A stretch of 64,000 nucleotides of DNA, from assembly GCF_002091635.1 (NCBI RefSeq), contig NZ_BDAC01000003.1, positions 62,001-126,000 of the forward strand, in the 5' to 3' direction. This document shows positions 47,578 through 60,846 of the stretch, in pieces; positions within the stretch are counted from its first letter, which is position 1, and each line of letters starts with the position of its first letter. The translations under genes were made by a program, and so were the position numbers. The notes beneath the pieces are model-generated. The model was not told where the DNA came from and did not search any database. It saw only the letters and a program-made list of their open reading frames with translations. Source of the stretch: Pseudomonas indica NBRC 103045 (GTDB taxonomy: Bacteria; Pseudomonadota; Gammaproteobacteria; Pseudomonadales; Pseudomonadaceae).

Positions 47578-48909
47578 TTGGACTGGCAAACCCTGTTGAC
47601 CCGCGAACGTCTCGGCAAACCGGTGCACAGCACCGATGAACTCGGCCGCAGCCCCTTCCACAAGGACCACGACCGCATCATCTTCTCCGGCGCCTTCCGC
47701 CGCCTGGGGCGCAAGACCCAGGTCCACCCGGTCTCCAGCAACGACCACATCCATACCCGCCTGACCCATTCGCTGGAGGTGAGCTGCGTCGGCCGCTCGC
47801 TCGGCATGCGTGTCGGCGAGGTGCTGCGCGACGATCTGCCGGATTGGTGCGCTCCCTCCGACCTGGGCATGATCGTGCAGTCCGCCTGCCTCGCCCACGA
47901 CATCGGCAACCCGCCGTTCGGTCATTCCGGCGAGGACGCCATCCGCCACTGGTTCCAGCAGGCCGAAAGACGCGGCTGGCTCGATGGCATGAGCGAGCCG
48001 GAGCGCGCCGACTTCCTCAACTTCGAAGGCAATGCCCAGGGCTTTCGCGTGCTGACCCAGCTGGAGTACCACCAGTTCGACGGCGGCACCCGGCTCACCT
48101 ACGCCACCCTCGGCGCCTACCTGAAATACCCCTGGACGGCGCGCCACGCCGAGGCCCTGGGCTACAAGAAGCACAAGTTCGGCTGCTACCAGAGCGAACT
48201 GCCGCTGCTGGAACAGATCGCCGCCAAGCTGGGCCTGCCGATGATCGAAGAACAGCGCTGGGCGCGGCACCCGCTGGTCTACCTGATGGAGGCGGCGGAC
48301 GACATCTGCTACGGCCTGATCGACCTCGAAGATGGCCTGGAAATGGACCTGCTCGACTACGCCGAAGTGGAAGCCCTGCTGCTCGGCCTGGTCGGCGACG
48401 ACCTGCCGGAAACCTACCGCCAGCTCGGCCCGCGCGACTCGCGCCGGCGCAAACTGGCGATCCTGCGCGGCAAGGCCATCGAACACCTGACCAACGCCGC
48501 CGCACGTGCCTTCGTCGAACAACAGGACGCGCTGCTCGCCGGCCGCCTGCAAGGCGATCTGGTGGAGCACATGCACGGGCCGGCCAAGCGCTGCGTACTG
48601 CACGCCAAGACCATCGCCCGCGAGAAGATATTCCAGGACAAGCGCAAGACGCTGCACGAAATCGGCGCCTACACAACCCTGGAAATCCTCCTCAATGCCT
48701 TCTGCGGCGCGGCCCTGGAACAGCACGGCGGGCGCCCCCTGTCGTTCAAGAACCGGCGCATCCTCGATCTGCTCGGCAACAATGCGCCGGACCCGCACTG
48801 GCCGCTGTACCGCTCCTTCCTGCGCATGATTGATTTCATCGCCGGGATGACCGACAGCTACGCCACCGAGATGGCGCGGGAAATGACCGGACGCTCGAGC
48901 CCGGTCTGA
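47578..48909 (+). CDS. dgt: Deoxyguanosinetriphosphate triphosphohydrolase-like protein
   Basis: The 443-residue HD-superfamily enzyme converts dNTPs to deoxynucleosides and tripolyphosphate. Metal residues are seen in [36 protein letters not shown] and [17 protein letters not shown]. The start is TTG at 47578 (protein begins with [14 protein letters not shown] after the initiator); GAGG stands eight bases ahead. This gives the same length as I recall for the P. aeruginosa protein PA3043. Long translations upstream are not conserved. Confidence 0.93.
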   Translation: MDWQTLLTRERLGKPVHSTDELGRSPFHKDHDRIIFSGAFRRLGRKTQVHPVSSNDHIHTRLTHSLEVSCVGRSLGMRVGEVLRDDLPDWCAPSDLGMIVQSACLAHDIGNPPFGHSGEDAIRHWFQQAERRGWLDGMSEPERADFLNFEGNAQGFRVLTQLEYHQFDGGTRLTYATLGAYLKYPWTARHAEALGYKKHKFGCYQSELPLLEQIAAKLGLPMIEEQRWARHPLVYLMEAADDICYGLIDLEDGLEMDLLDYAEVEALLLGLVGDDLPETYRQLGPRDSRRRKLAILRGKAIEHLTNAAARAFVEQQDALLAGRLQGDLVEHMHGPAKRCVLHAKTIAREKIFQDKRKTLHEIGAYTTLEILLNAFCGAALEQHGGRPLSFKNRRILDLLGNNAPDPHWPLYRSFLRMIDFIAGMTDSYATEMAREMTGRSSPV

Positions 48910-49206
48910 GGTCGGAGGCGATGGGCGTCGGAAAAAACCAACGAAGCGGCGCCCGCAGAGGGTTCGCTTCGCCGCCGAGCAGCTATTTTTAGTACGTGGT
49001 CCGGCCTCGCGCACGGATCGAGTGTGAGATGCGGCCTTTGCCGAATGGGGACTTTCGAACAGGATGCGGACGGCCTTCCGTGGAATGGTTGCCTGTGGGC
49101 GTGCCTGGGGAGAGCGCAAGGAGTGACGATACGATGACCACATCCGGGCGACAGCGGAGTTGCCCCCTGACGAACGCCGTCCGCAACCGGCGGAGCCGCA
49201 TCTGAC
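48910..49206. other. Intergenic region between dgt and the FUSC gene
   Basis: No gene stands out. There is a weak dyad CGAAGCG..CGCTTCG (48951-48980) followed after 12 bases by CTATTTTTAG, which could be a poor terminator for dgt. A 70-codon frame on the minus strand (48989-49201) shows no coding character. Confidence 0.4.
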
Positions 49207-50310
49207 ATGCGTCGGCTGATACGACAGAGCCTGCACTGGCGTCCGGTGACGCCTGCCTGGGGACCGGCGATGGTTGCCGGCCTCGGCTGCGCCCTGCCGT
49301 TGCTGCTCGGCCTGTTCAGCGCCCACTCGGGTTTCCTCTGGGCCTCGGTCGGCGCCTTCCAGGCCGCCCAGACCAACCCCCTGCACCGCTTCGGCATGCT
49401 GCGCATGCTGCTGCTCATCGGCCTCGGCGCCTGTAGCGCGGGGCTGGGCTTCTGGGCCGCCACCCATCCACTGATCAGCCTGGGCCTGTTCGCCGCCTTC
49501 GGCCTGCTCCTGGCCTGGTTGCAGCGCTTCGGCAACGAAGCCGGCAAGCTGGGTATCGGCCTGGCCGTCTGCCTTTGCCTGGGACAGGGCCAGTACGGCC
49601 TGGGCAACCTCAACAACCCCTATGCGGTGGCCGCGCTGTTCACCCTCGGCGGGCTCTGGGTGATGCTGCTCGCCTTCGGCCTGCGCGGCCTGCATGGCCT
49701 GCGCATGTGGCCGTACATGCCGCGCCTGATGGCCCTGCTGCGCGTATTGCGGCGCCATGCCCGACGCCTGCCGCGCATCCAGTGGCGACTGCATGCGCTG
49801 AACTGCACCCTGGCCGGCGCACTGGCCGGGCTGATCGTCGAACTCGCCGACCTGCCGCGTGGCTATTGGCTGACTCTGACGGTGTTCAGCACGTTGCAAC
49901 TAGAGTTCCAGCACAGCCTGGTGCGGGCGGTGCAATCCAGCTTCGCCAGCCTGTGTGCCGCCGGCCTGCTGATCTTCATCGGCCATAGTTTGCAGAACCC
50001 GCCGATGATCGTGGCCAGCATGCTGCCGCTGATCGTTCTGAGCCGGGCGTTCCAGGTCAATCACTACGGCCTCTTCGTGATGCAGAACACCTTCTGCTTC
50101 GTGCTGCTGGCTGAAAGCCTGTCCCAGGACTGGCACCTGCCCGAGCAGCGCATCATCAATACCCTGCTCGGTGCCGGGGTCGCCCTCGGCGTCGCCCTGC
50201 TGATCCATGCCGCACGCCTGCGACTGGCCAAGCGGAGCGCCCCGCAGACCCGCGAGGCAAACGCCGACCCCACCCTGCACGAACTGGATCAACCCTCTCG
50301 CACCCAGTGA
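49207..50310 (+). CDS. FUSC-family inner-membrane protein
   Basis: The 367-residue protein has two blocks of about five membrane helices (residues 15-155 and 200-325) joined by a basic cytoplasmic loop, with the FUSC-type segment LPRGYWLTLTVFSTLQLEFQHSLVRAVQ in the second block. FUSC proteins (aromatic acid exporter/YccS-like) are thought to export aromatic acids with a membrane-fusion partner, which is absent here. From memory, P. aeruginosa has the rocS2-rocA2 two-component genes at this place, so this pair of genes is a local difference. Confidence 0.8.
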   Translation: MRRLIRQSLHWRPVTPAWGPAMVAGLGCALPLLLGLFSAHSGFLWASVGAFQAAQTNPLHRFGMLRMLLLIGLGACSAGLGFWAATHPLISLGLFAAFGLLLAWLQRFGNEAGKLGIGLAVCLCLGQGQYGLGNLNNPYAVAALFTLGGLWVMLLAFGLRGLHGLRMWPYMPRLMALLRVLRRHARRLPRIQWRLHALNCTLAGALAGLIVELADLPRGYWLTLTVFSTLQLEFQHSLVRAVQSSFASLCAAGLLIFIGHSLQNPPMIVASMLPLIVLSRAFQVNHYGLFVMQNTFCFVLLAESLSQDWHLPEQRIINTLLGAGVALGVALLIHAARLRLAKRSAPQTREANADPTLHELDQPSRTQ

Positions 50311-50401
50311 AGCACTTCACAATTGTTCCGTGGCATTGAGCACATCGGAAAAGCCTTCACTATTCTTGGGGGCACCCCCGCATTGCCAAGGAGTGCCAGC
50401 A

Positions 50402-53401
<3,000 letters not shown>

Positions 53402-53560
53402 CCCGGATTGCGCCAAGGCTTATTCGGGCTACGGGACTGGCTTTTCGTAGGAGCCAGCTCTGCTGGCGAAATTTCTACGTAGCCATTCGCGAGCAGCGCT
53501 CGCTCCCACAAGTCGCCGTCGCGGCAGACTCGTTGGGCGAATTCATTCGCCCAACGAAGC
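53402..53560. repeat. REP cluster between the HD-GYP gene and yggL
   Basis: In order: a GTAGCCCGGATTGCGCC..TTCGGGCTAC dyad (53399-53434), GTAGGAGCCAGCTCTGCTGG (53446-53465), CGCGAGCAGCGCTCGCTCCC (53489-53508) and a perfect CGTTGGGCGAAT..ATTCGCCCAACG palindrome (53531-53556). Confidence 0.8.
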
Positions 53561-53611
53561 CCCGCCGGAACTACGCCGTTCCCGCCAAACGACGGAAGCG
53601 GCGGCTCGGAC

Positions 53612-53956
53612 TCACGCCGGCTTGTTGATCGGATTTTCCGGGTACCACACATCCATCAGCGGGCTGACGGTGAAATCGGCCAATTCGCTGCGGCCCTTCA
53701 ACCAGGCCTCGACCTGGCCCCGCTGCTCTTCGCTGACCGAACCACGCTTGCCCAGGCAGACGAAGCCATAGTCTTCACCGCCGACATAGCCCAGCCCGTT
53801 GCCTTCGATGGCCTGGCGCAGGAACGCTTCGAGGAAAGCCTCCAGGTCGGCGGGCGCCATCCCGTCCTTGTAATTCAGGGTCAACTCGAAACCCAGTTCC
53901 TGGAATTCGTCGACACAAAGCTTCTTGCGCAGGCGGCGGGAGCGGTTGGTGGCCAT
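53612..53956 (-). CDS. yggL: YggL-family protein (50S ribosome-binding)
   Basis: The 114-residue protein starts MATNRSRRLRKKLCVDEFQELGFEL and has the YggL/DUF469 pattern with LEAFLEAFLRQAIEGNGLGYVGG. YggL of E. coli binds the 50S subunit near the exit side; its cellular role is not settled. Length is typical. The ATG at 53956 is used, as upstream codons do not match the family. It is divergent from dacB. Confidence 0.9.
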   Translation of the reverse strand: MATNRSRRLRKKLCVDEFQELGFELTLNYKDGMAPADLEAFLEAFLRQAIEGNGLGYVGGEDYGFVCLGKRGSVSEEQRGQVEAWLKGRSELADFTVSPLMDVWYPENPINKPA

Positions 53957-54166
53957 GGGGCTATCCTCTAGATGATGAACGCGCGGCACTCTAGCAGGTT
54001 GACCGGCGAGACGCCCGTTTCTTCGTCCGGTATCGACGTTACGCCGGTCGCAGAGCGGTCCCGTCGCCCTTGCGCTTGAGGCATAATGCTGCGCATTTCC
54101 CGAACCCTAGTGGGAACCCCTGATGCCTGCTGTTCTGTTTTACCCTCGCCTGGAGGGTGTCTGCCC

Positions 54167-55627
54167 ATGATCAAGTCGCTCCGTCCCCTCGTCCTCGCCT
54201 GCCTGCTCCCACTGGCCCTGCCGGCCGCCGCCGCGCCGACCACCAGCGCCCTGCCGGCCAACGTGCAGAAGGCCCTGCAAGCCAACAAGCTGACCGCCGA
54301 TGCGATCTCCGTGGTCATGCTGCCACTGAATGGTCCCGGTACGGCGACCATCCACAATGCCGACGTGTCGGTGAACCCGGCGTCGACCATGAAGCTGGTC
54401 ACCACCTATGCCGCGCTGGAACTGCTGGGGCCCACCTACCAGTGGCAGACCGAGTTCTATGCCGACGGCCCGCTGCAGAACGGTGTGCTGAACGGCAATC
54501 TCTACCTCAAGGGTGGTGGCGATCCCAAGCTGAACATGGAGAAGCTCTGGCTGATGATGCGCGACCTGCGCGCCAACGGCGTGCAGAAGGTCACCGGCGA
54601 CCTGGTGCTCGACCGCAGCCACTTCGTCCAACCGCAGTTGCCGGTCTTCGACGACGACGGCGGCGACGAGAACAAACCCTTCCTGGTGACCCCCGACTCG
54701 CTGCTGGTCAATCTCAAGGCGCTACGCTTCATCGCCCGTTCCGAAGGCGGCAAGGTGAACATCGCCGTGGAGCCGCCGATCGCCACGGTCAAGATCGACA
54801 ACCGGGTCAAGGCCACCGCCGCGGCGAAATGCCCGAGCTGGCCCGACGTCCGCTACAACCCGGTGCAGGAGTTCGACGGCGTCACGGTGATCGCCACCGG
54901 CAAGCTGCCGGCCGGCTGCAGCGCCCAGACCTACCTGTCGCTGCTCGACCACCCGGCCTACGCCGCCGGCGCGGTGCGTGCCATCTGGCAGGAACTCGGC
55001 GGCAGCATCCTCGGCAAGGACCGTGTCAGCAACGTGCCGAAGAGCGCCCGCCTGCTGTCCCGCGCCTATTCGCCGGACCTGGTGGAAATCATCCGCGACA
55101 TCAACAAGTACAGTAACAACACCATGGCGCGCCAACTGTTCCTCAGCCTCGGCGCGCAGTTCCGCACCTCGGCCGACCCGGACGACGCCAAGGCCGCGCA
55201 GCGGGTGATCCGCCAATGGCTGGCGCGCAAGGGCATCACCGCCCCGCACCTGGTGATGGAGAACGGCTCGGGCCTGTCCCGCGACGAACGGGTCAGCGCA
55301 CGCGAGATGGCGATCCTGTTGAAGGACGCCTGGAACAGCCCCTACGCCGCCGAGTTCATCTCCTCGATGCCGCTGGCGGCAATGGACGGCACCATGCGCA
55401 AACGCCTGCGGCGTACTGCGCTGGTCGGCGAGGCGCACATCAAGACCGGCACGCTGAACAACGTGCGCGCCATTGCCGGCTACAGCCGCGACATCAACGG
55501 CAACACCTGGGCGGTGGTGGCCATCCTCAACCACCCGCGGCCCTGGGGCGCCTCGGCGATCCTCGACCAGGTCCTGGTGGATCTATACCGCCAGCCGAAG
55601 ATCTCCAGCAACACCGCCCAGCGCTGA
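54167..55627 (+). CDS. dacB: D-alanyl-D-alanine carboxypeptidase/endopeptidase (PBP4)
   Basis: The 486-residue class C low-molecular-mass penicillin-binding protein has a signal peptide (MIKSLRPLVLACLLPLALPA, cleavage after AAA) and the three active-site motifs: SxxK as NPASTMKL near residue 70, SxN as KYSNNTMARQ near 315 and KTG as HIKTGTLNNV near 427, with the large insertion between the first two typical for PBP4. It trims or cleaves peptidoglycan cross-links; in P. aeruginosa its loss raises ampC beta-lactamase. GGAGG precedes ATG 54167. Confidence 0.95.
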   Translation: MIKSLRPLVLACLLPLALPAAAAPTTSALPANVQKALQANKLTADAISVVMLPLNGPGTATIHNADVSVNPASTMKLVTTYAALELLGPTYQWQTEFYADGPLQNGVLNGNLYLKGGGDPKLNMEKLWLMMRDLRANGVQKVTGDLVLDRSHFVQPQLPVFDDDGGDENKPFLVTPDSLLVNLKALRFIARSEGGKVNIAVEPPIATVKIDNRVKATAAAKCPSWPDVRYNPVQEFDGVTVIATGKLPAGCSAQTYLSLLDHPAYAAGAVRAIWQELGGSILGKDRVSNVPKSARLLSRAYSPDLVEIIRDINKYSNNTMARQLFLSLGAQFRTSADPDDAKAAQRVIRQWLARKGITAPHLVMENGSGLSRDERVSAREMAILLKDAWNSPYAAEFISSMPLAAMDGTMRKRLRRTALVGEAHIKTGTLNNVRAIAGYSRDINGNTWAVVAILNHPRPWGASAILDQVLVDLYRQPKISSNTAQR

Positions 55628-55648
55628 CCCCGAAGGATCGCTAATGCT

Positions 55649-55690
55649 CCCCTCTCCCGTTCACGGGAGAGGGGCTGGGGGAGAGAGCCG
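55649..55690. repeat. REP-like hairpin CCCCTCTCCCG-N4-CGGGAGAGGGG, copy 2
   Basis: A perfect 11-bp stem (55649-55659, 55664-55674) with a TTCA loop is followed by CTGGGGGAGAG. It lies between the convergent dacB and GGDEF genes. The unit at 42672-42707 is the same sequence inverted. Confidence 0.8.
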
Positions 55691-55728
55691 AAAACACCAC
55701 AAAACTGTCGAATCCCCCTTCAACGCCC

Positions 55729-58545
55729 TCAGAGCAGCTCCAGGCTCTCCTGCTCGATACGGTCACGGCCCTTCTGCTTCGCCCGGTACACCGCCACATC
55801 CACGCGCCGGAGCAAGGCATCCGCACCTTCTCCCTCATGCCAGTTGGCGATGCCGAAACTGGCGGTCACGATGCCGATGCCCTCGACCGGTTCGCGCCGC
55901 AGCGACTGCCACAATGCCTCGGCGAGCACACCGGCCTGCTCGGAGCCGGTATCGGGGCAGAGCACGATGAACTCCTCCCCGCCCAACCGGCAGAACACGT
56001 CGATCCGCCGTAGACGCTGGCTGATTCGCCGGCAGACTTCCCGCAGCACACGGTCGCCGGCTTCATGCCCATGGCGGTCGTTGATCTGCTTGAAGTGATC
56101 GATGTCCAGCATGATCAGCGCCAGCGGCCCTTCCTGACGCTCGGCGCGGGCGATTTCCGTTTCCAGTCGCTCTTGGAAATAGCGCCGGTTGTAGGTACCG
56201 GTGAGCGCATCGGTGATGGAGAGCGCCCGTAACTCTTCTTCCACCAGCTTGAGCCCGGTGATGTCGGAGATGTAGCCATACCAGAGCGTGGAGCCGTCCG
56301 GTTGGCGCTCCGGCACCGATTCGCCACGCACCCAGCGCAAGCCCTGGCGAGGCAGCAGCAACCGGTAGTCCTCGCGCCAGGGGGTCAGGTCGCGGGCCGA
56401 GCGCAGGATCGAGGTATAGACCCGTTCCTGATCCTCGGGATGGACACGCCGGAACATCGCCTGCACGTTCTGCCGCGCGTGTTCGGGCTCCAGCTCGTAG
56501 ACGGTACGGACCGCCGCGCTGACATAGGGCATCCTGTCGCGGCCGTCCGGAAAGCGCTGATATTGGTAGATGACGCCGGGAACCCGCGAGGTGAGTTTCT
56601 CCAGCAAACGGTCCCGCGCCTCCAGCGCCTCGCGTACCCGCTTGCGCTCGGTGGTATCCAGCGCGATGGCCAGATAGCCGACCAAGCGGCCCTGCGCATC
56701 GTGCACACCGGTGACGATGAGGTTGACCGCCAGCCGGCTGCCGTCGCGCCGCAGCCAGGTCCATTCGCGCTCCTCGTGACTCCCCTCCTCGACGGCTTCC
56801 GCCACCAGGATTTCGAACCCCACCACCGTGCGGCCGTAGCGCTGGCTCAGCTCCAGACCACGGGCCTGCAACTCATCGGCGAGGAACAGCCGCTCCGGCG
56901 TCCACTGGCCGATCATTTCCAGCGCCCGATACCCCAGCATGCGCTCGGCGCCGACATTGAAGGTGAGGATCACGCCCTCCAGATCGGTCGCGATGATCGC
57001 CACCTGGGTCGCGGCGTTGAGCACGCCGCGCAACTGCGCGTTGGCGCGGGCGAGTTCCAGTTCGGCAGTCTTGCGCGCGCTGATATCGGTCTGGGTGCCG
57101 ATCAGCCGACGCACCGCGCCCTCCTCGTCGCGCTCCACCGCCTTGCCGCGCTCCTGGACCCAAAGCCAGCGGCCATCCCGGGTGAGCATGCGGTGCTCGT
57201 CCTGATAGAACGCAGTCTCGCCGGAAAAGTAACGCGCCAGGCTGGCTTCGCAGTTCGACGCATCCTCGGGATGCAGCAGGCGCAGGTAGGCCTGGCGATT
57301 GTTTTCCACCTCACCCTCGGCATAGCCAAGCATCGCCCCCCAGGCGCGCGAGAAGAACACTTCGCCGCTGTCCAGGTTCCAATCCCAGACACCATGTCCG
57401 GCACCGTCCAGGGCGAAGCTCCAGCGCTCCTCGCTGACCGCCAGCTCTTCCTCGCGCAGCCGCAGATCGGCGGTGCGTTCGTCCACCAGCGCCAGGGCCC
57501 GCTGGCGCTGGCTCACCAGGCTGTAGCAAAAAGCACTGAACAGCAGGCTCAGCAGGGCCCCCAGCGTCGCGAGCAGCCCCAGGCCGGACGCCTGGTTCGC
57601 CAACAGGTAGCGCTGTGTAGGCCGCAGATTCAGTTCGTAGTAATGGTCAGCCAGGCGCAACGTCCGGCTGATCCGCAGCGGGCTGTCGGCAGGCTCTTGC
57701 AACGAGCGGTAGAGCGCCTTTCGTGACGAAGCCCCGTTCATGTCGGTCAATTCCGCGGCCAGGTGCAGGCTGCTCTCCTCGGTCAGCCCTTCCTCCATCA
57801 GTTGCTCCAGACTGATGCTCGCCATGACGAAACCGCGCAACTGTTCGCGACGCTGTTCGGCCGTCGCTGGCGCTATCGGCCCCGGGTATAGGGCAACCAA
57901 CATGATCAGTCCCGAGCGGTCGTCACCCGTCGATTGCGCCAGGTGAACCGGATCGGATACCACCATCTCGCCGCTCGTCACCGCCCGTTCCAGAACGGCG
58001 CGCCGCGCGGCTTCCGAGGCCATGTCGACACCGATGAGTGGAAGAGCCCTCCGCCGGGCGGTATTGAACAGAACCGGGAAATACTCCGCTCGCTCCGGCA
58101 TGGCATAGCGGGCGCCCGCTTCGTCCAGCCCCTCGATGGCGAACCCGACAATCCCCTCGTCGCGCACCTGCTTCTCGAACGCGGCGCGCTCGCCAGCGAG
58201 GACACGCGGCCCCCAGGAATAGGACAGCGTGCCGTTGAGCAACGGCCTGGCGTAACCGGTGAAATCCGCACGGACGATCCCGCCCGCGTACAACATGAAG
58301 CGCCGCAGGCTATCCAGCTTCAAGATCTGATCGTCGAAACGCTCCTGGGTACGACTGAAGCGTTCGCTGGCCACCAGTTCGAAACGCTGGCGAATCTGGC
58401 GTTGATGGATGTCTAGGGTGACGACGATGACGCTGGCGGTCAGCAGAGCGCCCCCCAGCAAGGCAACACTGGCCACCAGCCAGGCAGCGCGGGGCCGTCG
58501 AATGAAACGCTGGTTTTTTTCACCAACGGCCGGAAGGACAGGCAT
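55729..58545 (-). CDS. CHASE/PAS/GGDEF membrane diguanylate cyclase
   Basis: The 938-residue protein has TM1 at about 20-42, a periplasmic CHASE domain (about 75-300; WGPRVLAGERAAFEKQVRDEG), TM2 near 325-348, three PAS domains with PAC segments (about 375-765) and a GGDEF domain (ITDALTGTYNRRYFQERLE, LIMLDIDHFKQINDRHGHEAGD, RLGGEEF near 853). The active-site GGEEF and metal aspartates are intact, so it should make c-di-GMP; no EAL domain follows. The ATG at 58545 is chosen over a TTG at 58578. A GACAGGCCTGTC palindrome sits just before it (58557-58569). Confidence 0.9.
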   Translation of the reverse strand: MPVLPAVGEKNQRFIRRPRAAWLVASVALLGGALLTASVIVVTLDIHQRQIRQRFELVASERFSRTQERFDDQILKLDSLRRFMLYAGGIVRADFTGYARPLLNGTLSYSWGPRVLAGERAAFEKQVRDEGIVGFAIEGLDEAGARYAMPERAEYFPVLFNTARRRALPLIGVDMASEAARRAVLERAVTSGEMVVSDPVHLAQSTGDDRSGLIMLVALYPGPIAPATAEQRREQLRGFVMASISLEQLMEEGLTEESSLHLAAELTDMNGASSRKALYRSLQEPADSPLRISRTLRLADHYYELNLRPTQRYLLANQASGLGLLATLGALLSLLFSAFCYSLVSQRQRALALVDERTADLRLREEELAVSEERWSFALDGAGHGVWDWNLDSGEVFFSRAWGAMLGYAEGEVENNRQAYLRLLHPEDASNCEASLARYFSGETAFYQDEHRMLTRDGRWLWVQERGKAVERDEEGAVRRLIGTQTDISARKTAELELARANAQLRGVLNAATQVAIIATDLEGVILTFNVGAERMLGYRALEMIGQWTPERLFLADELQARGLELSQRYGRTVVGFEILVAEAVEEGSHEEREWTWLRRDGSRLAVNLIVTGVHDAQGRLVGYLAIALDTTERKRVREALEARDRLLEKLTSRVPGVIYQYQRFPDGRDRMPYVSAAVRTVYELEPEHARQNVQAMFRRVHPEDQERVYTSILRSARDLTPWREDYRLLLPRQGLRWVRGESVPERQPDGSTLWYGYISDITGLKLVEEELRALSITDALTGTYNRRYFQERLETEIARAERQEGPLALIMLDIDHFKQINDRHGHEAGDRVLREVCRRISQRLRRIDVFCRLGGEEFIVLCPDTGSEQAGVLAEALWQSLRREPVEGIGIVTASFGIANWHEGEGADALLRRVDVAVYRAKQKGRDRIEQESLELL

Positions 58546-58662
58546 GGGACAGACTCGCGACAGGCCTGTCCGTGGCAACTACTTGTTAAAAGACTTTCCG
58601 TTCTTATAGCCAATTGCCAGCATTTTGCCTAGATTCCGAGTCGCGTAATCCCCGCCGTTCGT

Positions 58663-60846
58663 CTAGCGCGCCGTGAAACGCCAGGCGCGATGGATTTTCG
58701 GGTTACGGGCGAAATCCGGGTCCAGCGTGGACGCGCTGATTTCCTCCACCGCGTAGCGGGCCACCAAACCTTCGTCCAGCTCGAACTTGCGGAAGTTGTT
58801 GGAGAAATACAGCACTCCGCCACGGGCCAGGCGAGCCATGGCCAGATCGAGCAGTGCCACGTGGTCGCGCTGCACGTCGAACACGCCTTCCATGCGTTTG
58901 GAGTTCGAAAAGGTCGGCGGATCGATGAAGATCAGGTCGTACTCGCCGCGGTCCTCCGCCAGCCAGGCCATGACATCGCCCTGCTCCAGCCGCTGCCTGT
59001 CGGAAAAACCGTTCAGCGACAAATTGCGTCGCGCCCAGTCGAGGTAGGTCTTCGACAGGTCGACGCTGGTAGTGCTGCGCGCGCCGCCCTTGGCCGCATG
59101 CACCGTGGCCGTGGCGGTGTAGCAGAACAGGTTGAGGAAGCGCTTGCCCGCCGCTTCGCGCTGGATGCGCAGACGCAGGGGGCGATGGTCGAGGAACAGG
59201 CCGGTGTCGAGGTAATCGGTGAGGTTGACCAGCAGCTTCACGCCGCCCTCCGTCACTTCGAGGAACTCACCCTTGGCCGCCTGCCGCTCGTATTGGCGGG
59301 TGCCGCTCTGCCGCTCGCGGCGCTTCACCACCACCTTGCCTGGATCGATGCCGAGTGCCTGGGGAATGGCGGCCAGAGCGTCGAGCAAACGGGCCTGGGC
59401 CTTCTCCGGGTCGATGGAGCGCGGCGGTGCATACTCCTGCACGTGTACCCAATCGCGATACAGATCGACGGCCAGGGCATATTCCGGCATGTCCGCGTCA
59501 TACAGGCGATAGCACTCGATTCCTTCACGCCGGGCCCATTTGCCCAGTTGCTTGAGATTCTTCTGCAGCCGATTGGCGAACATCTGGCCGCCCTCGCTGA
59601 GACGCGCCGGCTCGCTGGGCGCTGCCGCACCCACTTCCTGCGGGCGGGTTTCGCTGCGCCGCTCGCCGGTGACGAACTGATCGGGCTGGACCTTGATCAG
59701 CAGCAGCTTGCATGGCAGCGCGCCGTTCCAGAAGGCGTACTGCTTGTGGCTGCGGATGCCCATGCGCTTGCCCAGCTCGGGCGCGCCGGTGAATACCGCC
59801 GCTTCCCAGTTCAGGCAGGACTGGCGCAAGCGTTCGCCGAGGTTCTGGTAGAGATAGAGCAGGCTCGCTTCATCCCCCAGGCGCTCGCCGTAGGGCGGGT
59901 TGCACACCACCAGGCCGGTCTGGTTGCGATCCGGGCGCGGCTCGAAGGTGGCCAGTTCGCCTTGGTAAATGCGAATCCACTCGCCCAACCCGGCACGCTC
60001 GACGTTGTTCCGCCCCGGGGTGATCAGGCGCGGGTCGGCCTCGTAGCCACGAATCCACAGCGGCGGCCGGGCGAGACCGGCCTCGGCACGGGCACGGGCC
60101 TCTTCGTGCAGCTTCTTCCAGATGGCGGGCACATGGCCGAGCCAGCGGGAAAAGCCCCAGTGCTCGCGCTTGAGGTTCGGTGCGATATCGGCCGCCATCA
60201 TCCCGGCCTCGACCAGGAAGGTGCCGACACCGCACATGGGGTCGGCCAGCGCCCCGCCGGCGGCGGCGATGCGCGGCCAGCCGGCGCGGATCAGAATGGC
60301 GGCGGCCAGGTTCTCCTTCAGCGGCGCGGCGCCCTGCTGCAGGCGATAGCCACGCTGGTGCAGGCTGTGCCCGGAGAGATCGAGGGACAAGATTGCCTCG
60401 CCCCGGTCCAGGCGCAGGTGGATGCGCACGTCCGGGTTCAGCTTGTCCACCGACGGACGCTGGCCGGACAGGCTGCGCAGCTTGTCGACGATCGCGTCCT
60501 TGACCTTGAGCGCGCCGAAATGGGTGTTATCGATGCCCGCGCCGCGCCCGCTGAACTCCACCGCCAGCGTACCGCTGGGCTCCAGATGGTCAGCCCAGTC
60601 CACGGCCAGTACGCCGCGATAAAGCGCCTCGGCGTCCGCCACCGGGAAGCGCTTGAGCATCAGCAGCACCCGGTTGGCCAGGCGCGACCACAGGCACAGG
60701 CGATAGGCCGTCTCCAGCGTCGCGTATCCCCGTATCGCCGCGCTCTGCTCGCGCGCCTCTTCCAGACCCAGGGCGGTGGCTTCCTCGACCAGCAGGCCTT
60801 CCAGGCCCTTGGGGCAGGTGAGAAAGAGTTCGTAACGATCCGACAT
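58663..60846 (-). CDS. rlmL: Bifunctional 23S rRNA methyltransferase RlmKL
   Basis: The 727-residue protein has an N-terminal THUMP domain (about 45-155), the RlmL methyltransferase core with CGVGTFLVEAGM and the catalytic VVCNPPYGERLG (m2G2445), and a C-terminal RlmK methyltransferase with FLNLFCYTATATVHAAKGGA and IDPPTFSNSKRM (m7G2069). The fused form is normal for gammaproteobacteria. The start MSDRYELFLTCPKG at 60846 matches the family; the upstream part of the frame is not conserved. It is divergent from rmf. Confidence 0.95.
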   Translation of the reverse strand: MSDRYELFLTCPKGLEGLLVEEATALGLEEAREQSAAIRGYATLETAYRLCLWSRLANRVLLMLKRFPVADAEALYRGVLAVDWADHLEPSGTLAVEFSGRGAGIDNTHFGALKVKDAIVDKLRSLSGQRPSVDKLNPDVRIHLRLDRGEAILSLDLSGHSLHQRGYRLQQGAAPLKENLAAAILIRAGWPRIAAAGGALADPMCGVGTFLVEAGMMAADIAPNLKREHWGFSRWLGHVPAIWKKLHEEARARAEAGLARPPLWIRGYEADPRLITPGRNNVERAGLGEWIRIYQGELATFEPRPDRNQTGLVVCNPPYGERLGDEASLLYLYQNLGERLRQSCLNWEAAVFTGAPELGKRMGIRSHKQYAFWNGALPCKLLLIKVQPDQFVTGERRSETRPQEVGAAAPSEPARLSEGGQMFANRLQKNLKQLGKWARREGIECYRLYDADMPEYALAVDLYRDWVHVQEYAPPRSIDPEKAQARLLDALAAIPQALGIDPGKVVVKRRERQSGTRQYERQAAKGEFLEVTEGGVKLLVNLTDYLDTGLFLDHRPLRLRIQREAAGKRFLNLFCYTATATVHAAKGGARSTTSVDLSKTYLDWARRNLSLNGFSDRQRLEQGDVMAWLAEDRGEYDLIFIDPPTFSNSKRMEGVFDVQRDHVALLDLAMARLARGGVLYFSNNFRKFELDEGLVARYAVEEISASTLDPDFARNPKIHRAWRFTAR

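Noticed and set aside
48989-49201. 70-codon minus-strand ORF between dgt and the FUSC gene
   Set aside because: No Shine-Dalgarno sequence, Arg-rich composition typical of non-coding frames in this genome, no recognisable motif.
47542-49899. 785-codon frame on the minus strand opposite dgt and the FUSC gene
   Set aside because: It spans two real genes and the gap between them and has no domain; same antisense artefact. Similar frames opposite the MCP (17299-18951), the HD-GYP gene (51101-53218) and rlmL (58690-60870) were dropped for the same reason.
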